DNA of 64,000 nt from Taudactylus pleione (lineage: Eukaryota; Chordata; Amphibia; Anura; Myobatrachidae): positions 186,001 to 250,000 of the forward strand of contig JAUIMM010001255.1 in assembly GCA_031769625.1 (NCBI GenBank), read 5' to 3'. Both the position numbers and the translations under genes were made by a program. Position 1 is the stretch's first letter; each line of letters starts with the position of its first letter. Positions 1 through 13,606 of the stretch are shown piece after piece. The notes beneath the pieces were generated by a model. That model made no database searches and was not told where the DNA came from. It was given only the letters and a program-made list of their open reading frames with translations.

Positions 1-3000
1 CTACTAGAGGAGATATCACAAAGTATGCGCTTTTGTTGTTTTCATTGCTTTCAATGCATTTTGGCCTAAAATGAGCATTTGCTGTTTTCTCTTAAACGCA
101 ACATGGGAGAAAAACCATTTCACATCACATTTGTGGGTCTTGGTCTTCAACACATCCAGTGAAATTTTGAGCTGTCTGTGTTTGCTACAAGAGGAGATAT
201 CACAAAGTATGCGCTTTTGTTATTTCCATTGCTTTCAATGCATTTTGGCCTAAAACTTGCATTTGCTGTTTTCTCTTAAACGCAGCATGGGAGAAAAACC
301 ATTTCACATCACATTTGTGGGTTTTGGTCTTCAACACATCCAGTGAAATTTTGAGCTGTCTGTGTTTGCTACAAGAGGAGATAACACAAAGTATGCGCTT
401 TTGTGTTTCCATTGCTTTCAATGCATTTTGGCCTAAAACGTGCATTTGCTTTTTTCTCTTAAACGCAACATGGGAGAAAAACCATTTCACATCACATTTG
501 TGGGTCTTGGTCTTCAACACATCCAGTGAAATTTTGAGCTGTCTGTGTTTGCTACAAGAGGAGATATCACAAAGTATGCGCTTTTGTTGATTTCATTGCT
601 TTCAATGCATTTTGGCCTAAAACGAGCATTTGCTGTTTTCTCTCAAACGCAACATGGGAGAAAAACCATTTCACATCACATTTGTGGGTCTTGGTCTTCA
701 ACACATCCAGTGAAATTTTGAGCTGTCTGTGTTTGCTACAAGAGGAGATATCACAAAGTATGCGCTTTTGTTGTTTTCATTGCTTTCAATGCATTTTGGC
801 CTAAAACGTGCATTTGCTGTTTTCTCTTAAACGCAACATGGGAGAAAAACCATTTCACATCACATTTGTGGGTCTTGGTCTTCAACACATCCAGTGAAAT
901 TTTGAGCTGTCTGTGTTTGCTACAAGAGGAGATATCACAAAGTATGCACTTTTGTTGTTTCCATTGCTTTCAATGCATTTTGGCCTAAAACGTGCATTTG
1001 CTGTTTTCTCTTAAACACAACATGGGAGAAAAACCATTTCACATCACATTTGTGGGTCTTGGTCTTCAACACATCCAGTGAAATTTTGAGCTGTCTGTGT
1101 TTGCTACAAGAGGAGATATCACAAAGTATGCGCTTTTGTTGTTTTCATTGCTTTCAATGTATTTTGGCCTAAAACGAGCATTTGCTGTTTTCTCTTAAAC
1201 GCAACATGGGAGAAAAACCATTTCACATCACATTTGTGGGTCTTGGTCTTCAACACATCCAGTGAAATTTTGAGCTGTCTGTGTTTGCTACAAGAGGAGA
1301 TAACACAAAGTATGCGCTTTTGTGTTTCCATTGCTTTCAATGCATTTTGGCCTAAAACGTGCATTTGCTGTTTTCTCTTAAACGCAACATGGGAGAAAAA
1401 CCATTTCACATCACATTTGTGGGTCTTGGTCTTCAACACATCCAGTGAAATTTTGAGCTGTCTGTGTTTGCTACAAGAGGAGATATCACAAAGTATGCGC
1501 TTTTGTTATTTCCATTGCTTTCAATGCATTTTGGCCTAAAACTTGCATTTGCTGTTTTCTCTTAAACGCAGCATGGGAGAAAAACCATTTCACATCACAT
1601 TTGTGGGTTTTGGTCTTCAACACATCCAGTGAAATTTTGAGCTGTCTGTGTTTGCTACAAGAGGAGATATCACAAAGTATGCGCTTTTGTTGATTTCATT
1701 GCTTTCAATGCATTTTGGCCTAAAACGAGCATTTGCTGTTTTCTCTTAAACGAAACATGGGAGAAAAACCATTTCACATCACATTTGTGGGTCTTGGTCT
1801 TCAACACATCCAGTGAAATTTTGAGCTGTCTGTGTTTGCTACAAGAGGAGATATCACAAAGTATGCGCTTTTGTTGTTTTCATTGCTTTCAATGCATTTT
1901 GGCCTAAAACGTGCATTTGCTGTTTTCTCTTAAACGCAACATGGGAGAAAAACCATTTCACATCACATTTGTGGGTCTTGGTCTTCAACACATCCAGTGA
2001 AATTTTGAGCTGTCTGTGTTTGCTACAAGAGGAGATATCACAAAGTATGCGCTTTTGTTGTTTCCATTGCTTTCAATGCATTTTGGCCTAAAACGTGCAT
2101 TTGCTGTTTTCTCTTAAACACAATATGGGAGAAAAACCATTTCACATCACATTTGTGGGTCTTGGTCTTCAACACATCCAGTGAAATTTTGAGCTGTCTG
2201 TGTTTGCTACAAGAGGAGATATCACAAAGTATGCGCTTTTGTTGTTTTCATTGCTTTCAATGCATTTTGGCCTAAAACGAGCATTTGCTGTTTTCTCTTA
2301 AACGCAACATGGGAGAAAAACCATTTCACATCACATTTGTGGGTCTTGGTCTTCAACACATCCAGTGAAATTTTGAGCTGTCTGTGTTTGCTACAAGAGT
2401 AGATAACACAAAGTATGCGCTTTTGTGTTTCCATTGCTTTCAATGCATTTTGGCCTAAAACGTGCATTTGCTGTTTTCTCTTAAACGCAACATGGGAGAA
2501 AAACCATTTCACATCACATTTGTGGGTCTTGGTCTTCAACACATCCAGTGAAATTTTGAGCTGTCTGTGTTTGCTACTAGAGGAGATATCACAAAGTATG
2601 TGCTTTTGTTGTTTTCATTGCTTTCAATGCATTTTGGCCTAAAACGAGCATTTGCTGTTTTCTCTTAAACGCAACATGGGAGAAAAACCATTTCACATCA
2701 CATTTGTGGGTCTTGGTCTTCAACACATCCAGTGAAATTTTGAGCTGTCTGTGTTTGCTACAAGAGGAGATATCACAAAGTATGCGCTTTTGTTATTTCC
2801 ATTGCTTTCAATGCATTTTGGCCTAAAACTTGCATTTGCTGTTTTCTCTTAAACGCAACATGGGAGAAAAACCATTTCACATCACATTTGTGGGTTTTGG
2901 TCTTCAACACATCCAGTGAAATTTTGAGCTGTCTGTGTTTGCTACAAGAGGAGATAACACAAAGTATGCGCTTTGGTGTTTCCATTGCTTTCAATGCATT

Positions 3001-4228
3001 TTGGCCTAAAACGTGCATTTGCTGTTTTCTCTTAAATGCAACATGGGAGAAAAACCATTTCACATCACATTTGTGGGTCTTGGTCTTCAACACATCCAGT
3101 GAAATTTTGAGCTGTCTGTGTTTGCTACAAGAGGAGATATCACAAAGTATGCGCTTTTGTTGATTTCATTGCTTTCAATGCATTTTGGCCTAAAACGAGC
3201 ATTTGCTGTTTTCTCTTAAACGCAGCATGGGAGAAAAACCATTTCACATCACATTTGTGGGTCTTGGTCTTCAACACATCCAGTGAAATTTTGAGCTGTC
3301 TGTGTTTGCTACAAGAGGAGATATCACAAAGTATGCGCTTTTGTTGTTTTCATTGCTTTCAATGCATTTTGGCCTAAAACATGCATTTGCTGTTTTCTCT
3401 TAAACGCAACATGGGAGAAAAACCATTTCACATCACATTTGTGGGTCTTGGTCTTCAACACATCCAGTGAAATTTTGAGCTGTCTGTGTTTGCTACAAGA
3501 GGAGATATCACAAAGTATGCGCTTTTTTTGTTTCCATTGCTTTCAATGCATTTTGGCCTAAAACATGCATTTGCTGTTTTCTCTTAAACACAACATGGGA
3601 GAAAAACCATTTCACATCACATTTGTGAGTCTTGGTCTTCAACACATCCAGTGAAATTTTGAGCTGTCTGTGTTTGCTACAAGAGGAGATATCACAAAGT
3701 ATGCGCTTTTGTTATTTCCATTGCTTTCAATGCATTTTGGCCTAAAACTTGCATTTGCTGTTTTCTCTTAAACGCAACATGGGAGAAAAACCATTTCACA
3801 TCACATTTGTGGGTTTTGGTCTTCAACACATCAAGTGAAATTTTGAGCTGTCTGCGTTTGCTACAAGAGGAGATAACACAAAGTATGCGCTTTTGTTGTT
3901 TCCATTGCTTTCAATGCATTTTGGCCTAAAACGTGCATTTGCTGTTTTCTCTTAAACGCAGCATGGGAGAAAAACCATTTCACATCACATTTGTGGGTCT
4001 TGGTCTTCAACACATCCAGTGAAATTTTGAGCTGTCTGTGTTTGCTACAAGAGGAGATATCACAAAGTATGCGCTTTTGTTGTTTTCATTGCTTTCAATG
4101 CATTTTGGCCTAAAACATGCATTTGCTATTTTCTCTTAAACGCAACATGGGAGAAAAAACATTTCACATCACATTTGTGGGTCTTGGTCTTCAACACATC
4201 CAGTGAAATTTTGAGCTGTCTGTGTTTG
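1..4228. repeat. Higher-order repeat, 23-monomer unit, copy A
   Basis: This block recurs about 4229 bp downstream. Shared private variants include TATGCACTTTTG near 945 and 5174, AATATGGGAG near 2121 and 6353, the stop-like AGAGTAGATAAC near 2397 and 6627, CGCTTTGGTG near 2970 and 7199, a run of seven T near 3522 and 7751, and CATCAAGTG with CTGCGTTTG near 3830 and 8061. The first four or five monomers are shuffled relative to copy B, so exact collinearity starts near 736. Confidence 0.85.
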
Positions 4229-7200
4229 CTACTAGAGGAGATATCACAAAGTATGCGCTTTTGTTGTTTTCATTGCTTTCAATGCATTTTGGCCTAAAAC
4301 GAGCATTTGCTGTTTTCTCTTAAACGCAACATGGGAGAAAAACCATTTCACATCACATTTGTGGGTCTTGGTCTTCAACACATCCAGTGAAATTTTGAGC
4401 TGTCTGTGTTTGCTACAAGAGGAGATATCACAAAGTATGCGCTTTTGTTGATTTCATTGCTTTCAATGCATTTTGGCCTAAAACGAGCATTTGCTGTTTT
4501 CTCTCAAACGCAACATGGGAGAAAAACCATTTCACATCACATTTGTGGGTCTTGGTCTTCAACACATCCAGTGAAATTTTGAGCTGTCTGTGTTTGCTAC
4601 AAGAGGAGATATCACAAAGTATGCGCTTTTGTTGTTTTCATTGCTTTCAATGCATTTTGGCCTAAAACGTGCATTTGCTGTTTTCTCTTAAACGCAACAT
4701 GGGAGAAAAACCATTTCACATCACATTTGTGGGTCTTGGTCTTCAACACATCCAGTGAAATTTTGAGCTGTCTGTGTTTGCTACAAGAGGAGATATCACA
4801 AAGTATGCGCTTTTGTTGATTTCATTGCTTTCAATGCATTTTGGCCTAAAACGAGCATTTGCTGTTTTCTCTTAAACGCAACATGGGAGAAAAACCATTT
4901 CACATCACATTTGTGGGTCTTGGTCTTCAACACATCCAGTGAAATTTTGAGCTGTCTGTGTTTGCTACAAGAGGAGATATCACAAAGTATGCGCTTTTGT
5001 TGTTTTCATTGCTTTCAATGCATTTTGGCCTAAAACGTGCATTTGCTGTTTTCTCTTAAACGCAACATGGGAGAAAAACCATTTCACATCACATTTGTGG
5101 GTCTTGGTCTTCAACACATCCAGTGAAATTTTGAGCTGTCTGTGTTTGCTACAAGAGGAGATATCACAAAGTATGCACTTTTGTTGTTTCCATTGCTTTC
5201 AATGCATTTTGGCCTAAAACGTGCATTTGCTGTTTTCTCTTAAACACAACATGGGAGAAAAACCATTTCACATCACATTTGTGGGTCTTGGTCTTCAACA
5301 CATCCAGTGAAATTTTGAGCTGTCTGTGTTTGCTACAAGAGGAGATATCACAAAGTATGCGCTTTTGTTGTTTTCATTGCTTTCAATGTATTTTGGCCTA
5401 AAACGAGCATTTGCTGTTTTCTCTTAAACGCAACATGGGAGAAAAACCATTTCACATCACATTTGTGGGTCTTGGTCTTCAACACATCCAGTGAAATTTT
5501 GAGCTGTCTGTGTTTGCTACAAGAGGAGATAACACAAAGTATGCGCTTTTGTGTTTCCATTGCTTTCAATGCATTTTGGCCTAAAACGTGCATTTGCTGT
5601 TTTCTCTTAAACGCAACATGGGAGAAAAACCATTTCACATCACATTTGTGGGTCTTGGTCTTCAACACATCCAGTGAAATTTTGAGCTGTCTGTGTTTGC
5701 TACAAGAGGAGATATCACAAAGTATGCGCTTTTGTTATTTCCATTGCTTTCAATGCATTTTGGCCTAAAACTTGCATTTGCTGTTTTCTCTTAAACGCAG
5801 CATGGGAGAAAAACCATTTCACATCACATTTGTGGGTTTTGGTCTTCAACACATCCACTGAAATTTTGAGCTGTCTGTGTTTGCTACAAGAGGAGATATC
5901 ACAAAGTATGCGCTTTTGTTGATTTCATTGCTTTCAATGCATTTTGGCCTAAAACGAGCATTTGCTGTTTTCTCTTAAACGCAACATGGGAGAAAAACCA
6001 TTTCACATCACATTTGTGGGTCTTGGTCTTCAACACATCCAGTGAAATTTTGAGCTGTCTGTGTTTGCTACAAGAGGAGATATCACAAAGTATGCGCTTT
6101 TGTTGTTTTCATTGCTTTCAATGCATTTTGGCCTAAAACGTGCATTTGCTGTTTTCTCTTAAACGCAACATGGGAGAAAAACCATTTCACATCACATTTG
6201 TGGGTCTTGGTCTTCAACACATCCAGTGAAATTTTGAGCTGTCTGTGTTTGCTACAAGAGGAGATATCACAAAGTATGCGCTTTTGTTGTTTCCATTGCT
6301 TTCAATGCATTTTGGCCTAAAACGTGCATTTGCTGTTTTCTCTTAAACACAATATGGGAGAAAAACCATTTCACATCACATTTGTGGGTCTTGGTCTTCA
6401 ACACATCCAGTGAAATTTTGAGCTGTCTGTGTTTGCTACAAGAGGAGATATCACAAAGTATGCGCTTTTGTTGTTTTCATTGCTTTCAATGCATTTTGGC
6501 CTAAAACGAGCATTTGCTGTTTTCTCTTAAACGCAACATGGGAGAAAAACCATTTCACATCACATTTGTGGGTCTTGGTCTTCAACACATCCAGTGAAAT
6601 TTTGAGCTGTCTGTGTTTGCTACAAGAGTAGATAACACAAAGTATGCGCTTTTGTGTTTCCATTGCTTTCAATGCATTTTTGCCTAAAACGTGCATTTGC
6701 TGTTTTCTCTTAAACGCAACATGGGAGAAAAACCATTTCACATCACATTTGTGGGTCTTGGTCTTCAACACATCCAGTGAAATTTTGAGCTGTCTGTGTT
6801 TGCTACTAGAGGAGATATCACAAAGTATGCGCTTTTGTTGTTTTCATTGCTTTCAATGCATTTTGGCCTAAAACGAGCATTTGCTGTTTTCTCTTAAACG
6901 CAACATGGGAGAAAAACCATTTCACATCACATTTGTGGGTCTTGGTCTTCAACACATCCAGTGAAATTTTGAGCTGTCTGTGTTTGCTACAAGAGGAGAT
7001 ATCACAAAGTATGCGCTTTTGTTATTTCCATTGCTTTCAATGCATTTTGGCCTAAAACTTGCATTTGCTGTTTTCTCTTAAACGCAACATGGGAGAAAAA
7101 CCATTTCACATCACATTTGTGGGTTTTGGTCTTCAACACATCCAGTGAAATTTTGAGCTGTCTGTGTTTGCTACAAGAGGAGATAACACAAAGTATGCGC

Positions 7201-8457
7201 TTTGGTGTTTCCATTGCTTTCAATGCATTTTGGCCTAAAACGTGCATTTGCTGTTTTCTCTTAAATGCAACATGGGGGAAAAACCATTTCACATCACATT
7301 TGTGGGTCTTGGTCTTCAACACATCCAGTGAAATTTTGAGCTGTCTGTGTTTGCTACAAGAGGAGATATCACAAAGTATGCGCTTTTGTTGATTTCATTG
7401 CTTTCAATGCATTTTGGCCTAAAACGAGCATTTGCTGTTTTCTCTTAAACGCAGCATGGGAGAAAAACCATTTCACATCACATTTGTGGGTCTTGGTCTT
7501 CAACACATCCAGTGAAATTTTGAGCTGTCTGTGTTTGCTACAAGAGGAGATATCACAAAGTATGCGCTTTTGTTGTTTTCATTGCTTTCAATGCATTTTG
7601 GCCTAAAACATGCATTTGCTGTTTTCTCTTAAACGCAACATGGGAGAAAAACCATTTCACATCACATTTGTGGGTCTTGGTCTTCAACACATCCAGTGAA
7701 ATTTTGAGCTGTCTGTGTTTGCTACAAGAGGAGATATCACAAAGTATGCGCTTTTTTTGTTTCCATTGCTTTCAATGCATTTTGGCCTAAAACGTGCATT
7801 TGCTGTTTTCTCTTAAACACAACATGGGAGAAAAACCATTTCACATCACATTTGTGGGTCTTGGTCTTCAACACATCCAGTGAAATTTTGAGCTGTCTGT
7901 GTTTGCTACAAGAGGAGATATCACAAAGTATGCGCTTTTGTTATTTCCATTGCTTTCAATGCATTTTGGCCTAAAACTTGCATTTGCTGTTTTCTCTTAA
8001 ACGCAACATGGGAGAAAAACCATTTCACATCACATTTGTGGGTTTTGGTCTTCAACACATCAAGTGAAATTTTGAGCTGTCTGCGTTTGCTACAAGAGGA
8101 GATAACACAAAGTATGCGCTTTTGTTGTTTCCATTGCTTTCAATGCATTTTGGCCTAAAACATGCATTTGCTGTTTTCTCTTAAACGCAGCATGGGAGAA
8201 AAACCATTTCACATCACATTTGTGGGTCTTGGTCTTCAACACATCCAGTGAAATTTTGAGCTGTCTGTGTTTGCTACAAGAGGAGATATCACAAAGTATG
8301 CGCTTTTGTTGTTTTCATTGCTTTCAATGCATTTTGGCCTAAAACGTGCATTTGCTGTTTTCTCTTAAACGCAACATGGGAGAAAAACCATTTCACATCA
8401 CATTTGTGGGTCTTGGTCTTCAACACATCCAGTGAAATTTTGAGCTGTCTGTGTTTG
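4229..8457. repeat. Higher-order repeat, 23-monomer unit, copy B
   Basis: This is a tandem copy of the preceding unit at an offset of 4229 bp (23 monomers, three of them 183 bp). It starts, like copy A, with a CTACTAGAG variant monomer. Scattered single-base differences from copy A include ACATGC versus ACGTGC. Confidence 0.85.
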
Positions 8458-8828
8458 CTACAAGAGGAGATATCAGAAAGTATGCGCTTTTGTTATTTCC
8501 ATTGCTTTCAATGCATTTTGGCCTAAAACGTGCATTTGCTGTTTTCTCTTAAACGCAACATGGGAGAAAAACCATTTCACATCACATTTGTGGGTTTTGG
8601 TCTTCAACACATCCAGTGAAATTTTGAGCTGTCTGTGTTTGCTACAAGAGGAGATAACACAAAGTATGCGCTTTTGTTGTTTCCATTGCTTTCAATGCAT
8701 TTTGGCCTAAAAGGTGCATTTGCTGTTTTCTCTTATACGCAACATGGGAGAAAAACCATTTCACATCACATTTGTGGGTCTTGGTCTTCAACACATCCAG
8801 TGAAATTTTGAGCTGTCTGTGTTTGCTA
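7909..8828. repeat. Five-monomer local duplication, copy 1
   Basis: These five monomers recur 1287 bp downstream at 9196-10115. Shared variants are CATCAAGTG at 8059, CTGCGTTTG, TATCAGAAAG at 8471, AAAAGGTGC at 8711 and CTTATACGC. An offset of 1287 is seven monomers less one base. Confidence 0.85.
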
Positions 8829-9195
8829 CAAGAGGAGATATCACAAAGTATGCGCTTTTGTTATTTCCATTGCTTTCAATGCATTTTGGCCTAAAACTTG
8901 CATTTGCTGTTTTCTCTTAAACGCAGCATGGGAGAAAAACCATTTCACATCACATTTGTGGGTTTTGGTCTTCAACACATCCAGTGAAATTTTGAGCTGT
9001 CTGTGTTTGCTACAAGAGGAGATAACACAAAGTATGCGCTTTTGTGTTTCCATTGCTTTCAATGCATTTTGGCCTAAAACGTGCATTTGCTGTTTTCTCT
9101 TAAACACAACATGGGAGAAAAACCATTTCACATCACATTTGTGGGTCTTGGTCTTCAACACATCCAGTGAAATTTTGAGCTGTCTGTGTTTGCTA

Positions 9196-10115
9196 CAAGA
9201 GGAGATATCACAAAGTATGCGCTTTTGTTATTTCCATTGCTTTCAATGCATTTTGGCCTAAAACTTGCATTTGCTGTTTTCTCTTAAACGCAACATGGGA
9301 GAAAAACCATTTCACATCACATTTGTGGGTTTTGGTCTTCAACACATCAAGTGAAATTTTGAGCTGTCTGCGTTTGCTACAAGAGGAGATAACACAAAGT
9401 ATGCGCTTTTGTTGTTTCCATTGCTTTCAATGCATTTTGGCCTAAAACATGCATTTGCTGTTTTCTCTTAAACGCAGCATGGGAGAAAAACCATTTCACA
9501 TCACATTTGTGGGTCTTGGTCTTCAACACATCCAGTGAAATTTTGAGCTGTCTGTGTTTGCTACAAGAGGAGATATCACAAAGTATGCGCTTTTGTTGTT
9601 TTCATTGCTTTCAATGCATTTTGGCCTAAAACGTGCATTTGCTGTTTTCTCTTAAACGCAACATGGGAGAAAAACCATTTCACATCACATTTGTGGGTCT
9701 TGGTCTTCAACACATCCAGTGAAATTTTGAGCTGTCTGTGTTTGCTACAAGAGGAGATATCAGAAAGTATGCGCTTTTGTTATTTCCATTGCTTTCAATG
9801 CATTTTGGCCTAAAACGTGCATTTGCTGTTTTCTCTTAAACGCAACATGGGAGAAAAACCATTTCACATCACATTTGTGGGTTTTGGTCTTCAACACATC
9901 CAGTGAAATTTTGAGCTGTCTGTGTTTGCTACAAGAGGAGATAACACAAAGTATGCGCTTTTGTTGTTTCCATTGCTTTCAATGCATTTTGGCCTAAAAG
10001 GTGCATTTGCTGTTTTCTCTTATACGCAACATGGGAGAAAAACCATTTCACATCACATTTGTGGGTCTTGGTCTTCAACACATCCAGTGAAATTTTGAGC
10101 TGTCTGTGTTTGCTA
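9196..10115. repeat. Five-monomer local duplication, copy 2
   Basis: This is the second copy of the 7909-8828 block, with the same private variants in the same order. It marks a small unequal-exchange event nested inside the larger array. Confidence 0.85.
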
Positions 10116-13100
10116 CAAGAGGAGATAACACAAAGTATGCGCTTTTGTGTTTCCATTGCTTTCAATGCATTTTGGCCTAAAACGAGCATTTGCTGTTTTC
10201 TCTCAAATGCAACATGGGAGAAAAACCATTTCACATCACATTTGTGGGTCTTGGTCTTCAACACATCCAGTGAAATTTTGAGCTGTCTGTGTTTGCTACA
10301 AGAGGAGATATCACAAAGTATGCACTTTTGTTATTTCCATTGCTTTCAATGCATTTTGGCCTAAAACTTGCATTTGCTGTTTTCTCTTAAATGCAACATG
10401 GGAGAAAAACCATTTCACATCACATTTGTGGGTCTTGGTCTTCAACACATCCAGTGAAATTTTGAGCTGTCTGTGTTTGCTACAAGAGGAGATAACACAA
10501 AGTATGCGCTTTTGTTGTTTCCATTGCTTTCAATGCATTTTGGCCTAAAAGGTGCATTTGCTGTTTTCTCTTAAACGCAACATGGGAGAAAAACCATTTC
10601 ACATCACATTTGTGGGTCTTCGTCTTCAACACATCCAGTGAAATTTTGAGCTGTCTGTGTTTGCTACAAGAGGAGATATCACAAAGTATGCGCTTTTATT
10701 GTTTTCATTGCTTTCAATGCATTTTGGCCTAAAACGTGCATTTGCTGTTTTCTCTTAAACGCAACATGGGAGAAAAACCATTTCACATCATCACATTTGT
10801 GGGTCTTGGTCTTCAACACATCCAGTGAAATTTTGAGCTGTCTGTGTTTGCTACAAGAGGGGATAACACAAAGTATGCGCTTTTGTGTTTCCATTGCTTT
10901 CAATGCATTTTGGCCTAAAACGTGCATTTGCTGTTTTCTCTCAAACGCAACATGGGAGAAAAACCATTTCACATCACATTTGTGGGTCTTGGTCTTCAAC
11001 ACATCCAGTGAAATTTTGAGGTGTCTGTGTTTGCTACAAGAGGAGATATCACAAAGTATGCGCTTTTGTTGTTTTCATTGCTTTCAATGCATTTTGGCAT
11101 AAAACGAGCATTTGCTGTTTTCTCTTAAACGCAACATGGGAGAAAAACCATTTCACATCACATTTGTGGGTCTTGGTCTTCAACACATCCAGTGAAATTT
11201 TGAGCTGTCTGTGTTTGCTACAAGAGGAGATAACACAAAGTATGCGCTTTTGTGTTTCCATTGCTTTCAATGCATTTTGGCCTAAAACGTGCATTTGCTG
11301 TTTTCTCTTAAACGCAACATGGGAGAAAAACCATTTCACATCACATTTGTGGGTCTTGGTCTTCAACACATCCAGTGAAATTTTGAGCTGGCTGTGTTTG
11401 CTACAAAAGGAGATATCACAAAGTATGCGCTTTTGTTATTTCCATTGCTTTCAATGCATTTTGGCCTAAAACTTGCATTTGCTGTTTTCTCTTAAACGCA
11501 GCATGGGAGAAAAACCATTTCACATCACATTTGTGGGTTTTGGTCTTCAACACATCCAGTGAAATTTTGAGCTGTCTGTGTTTGCTACAAGAGGAGATAA
11601 CACAAAGTATGCGCTTTTGTTGTTTCCATTGCTTTCAATGCATTTTGGCCTAAAACGTGCATTTGCTGTTTTCTCTTAAACGCAACATGGGAGAAAAACC
11701 ATTTCACATCACATTTGTGGGTTTTGGTCTTCAACACATCCAGTGAAATTTTGAGCTGTCTGTGTTTGCTATAAGAGGAGATAACACAAAGTATGCGCTT
11801 TTGTGTTTCCATTGCTTTCAATGCATTTTGGCCTAAAACGTGCATTTGCTGTTTTCTCTCAAACGCAACATGGGAGAAAAACCATTTCACATCACATTTG
11901 TGGGTTTTGGTCTTCAACACATCCAGTGAAATTTTGAGCTGTCTGTGTTTGCTACAAGAGGAGATATCAGAAAATATGCGCTTTTGTTATTTCCATTGCT
12001 TTCAATGCATTTTGGCCTAAAACTTGCATTTGCTGTTTTCTCTTAAACGCAACATGGGAGAAAAACCATTTCACATCACATTTGTTGGTTTTGGTCTTCA
12101 ACACATCCAGTGAAATTTTGAGCTGTCTGTGTTTGCTACTAGAGGAGATATCACAAAGTATGCGCTTTTGTTGTTTTCATTGCTTTCAATGCATTTTGGC
12201 CTAAAACGAGCATTTGCTGTTTTCTCTTAAACGCAACATGGGAGAAAAACCATTTCACATCACATTTGTGGGTCTTGGACTTCAACACATCCAGTGAAAT
12301 TTTGAGCTGTCTGTGTTTGCTACAAGAGGAGATATCACAAAGTATGCGCTTTTGTTATTTCCATTGCTTTCAATGCATTTTGGCCTAAAACTTGCATTTG
12401 CTGTTTTCTCTTAAACGCAGCATGGGAGAAAAACCATTTCACATCACATTTGTGGGTTTTGGTCTTCAACACATCCAGTGAAATTTTGAGCTGTCTGTGT
12501 TTGCTACAAGAGGAGATAACACAAAGTATGCGCTTTTGTGTTTCCATTGCTTTCAATGCATTTTGGCCTAAAACGTGCATTTGCTGTTTTCTCTTAAACG
12601 CAACATGGGAGAAAAACCATTTCACATCACATTTGTGGGTCTTGGTCTTCAACACATCCAGTGAAATTTTGAGCTGTCTGTGTTTGCTACAAGAGGAGAT
12701 ATCAAAAAGTATGCGCTTTTGTTGATTTCATTGCTTTCAATGCATTTTGGCCTAAAACGAGCATTTGCTGTTTTCTCTTAAACGCAGCATGGGAGAAAAA
12801 CCATTTCACATCACATTTGTGGGTCTTGGTCTTCAACACATCCAGTGAAATTTTGAGCTGTCTGTGTTTGCTACAAGAGGAGATATCACAAAGTATGCGC
12901 TTTTGTTGTCTTCATTGCTTTCAATGCATTTTGGCCTAAAACATGCATTTGCTGTTTTCTCTTAAACGCAACATGGGAGAAAAACCATTTCACATCACAT
13001 TTGTGGGTCTTGGTCTTCAACACATCCAGTGAAATTTTGAGCTGTCTGTGTTTGCTACAAGAGGAGATATCACAAAGTATGCGCTTTTGTTGTTTCCATT

Positions 13101-13606
13101 GCTTTCAATGCATTTTGGCCTAAAACGTGCATTTGCTGTTTTCTCTTAAACGCAGCATGGGAGAAAAACCATTTCACATCACATTTGTGGGTCTTGGTCT
13201 TCAACACATCCAGTGAAATTTTGAGCTGTCTGTGTTTGCTACAAGAGGAGATATCACAAAGTATGCGCTTTTGTTGTTTTCATTGCTTTCAATGCATTTT
13301 GGCCTAAAACGTGCATTTGCTGTTTTCTCTTAAACGCAACATGGGAGAAAAACCATTTCACATCACATTTGTGGGTCTTGGTCTTCAACACATCCAATGA
13401 AATTTTGAGCTGTCTGTGTTTGCTACAAGAGGAGATATCACAAAGTATGCGCTTTTGTTGTTTTCATTGCTTTCAATGCATTTTGGCCTAAAACGTGCAT
13501 TTGCTGTTTTCTCTTAAACGCAACATGGGAGAAAAACCATTTCACATCACATTTGTGGGTCTTGGTCTTCAACACATCCAGTGAAATTTTGAGCTGTCTG
13601 TGTTTG

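Noticed and set aside
61..80. Possible CENP-B box in the satellite.
   Set aside because: The required TTCG...CGGG core spacing is absent from the monomer on either strand.
101..145. MGEKPF reading in the monomer, reminiscent of the linker between C2H2 zinc fingers.
   Set aside because: No Cys or His pairs follow at finger spacing and the frame soon hits a stop. It is a short chance match repeated by the tandem array.
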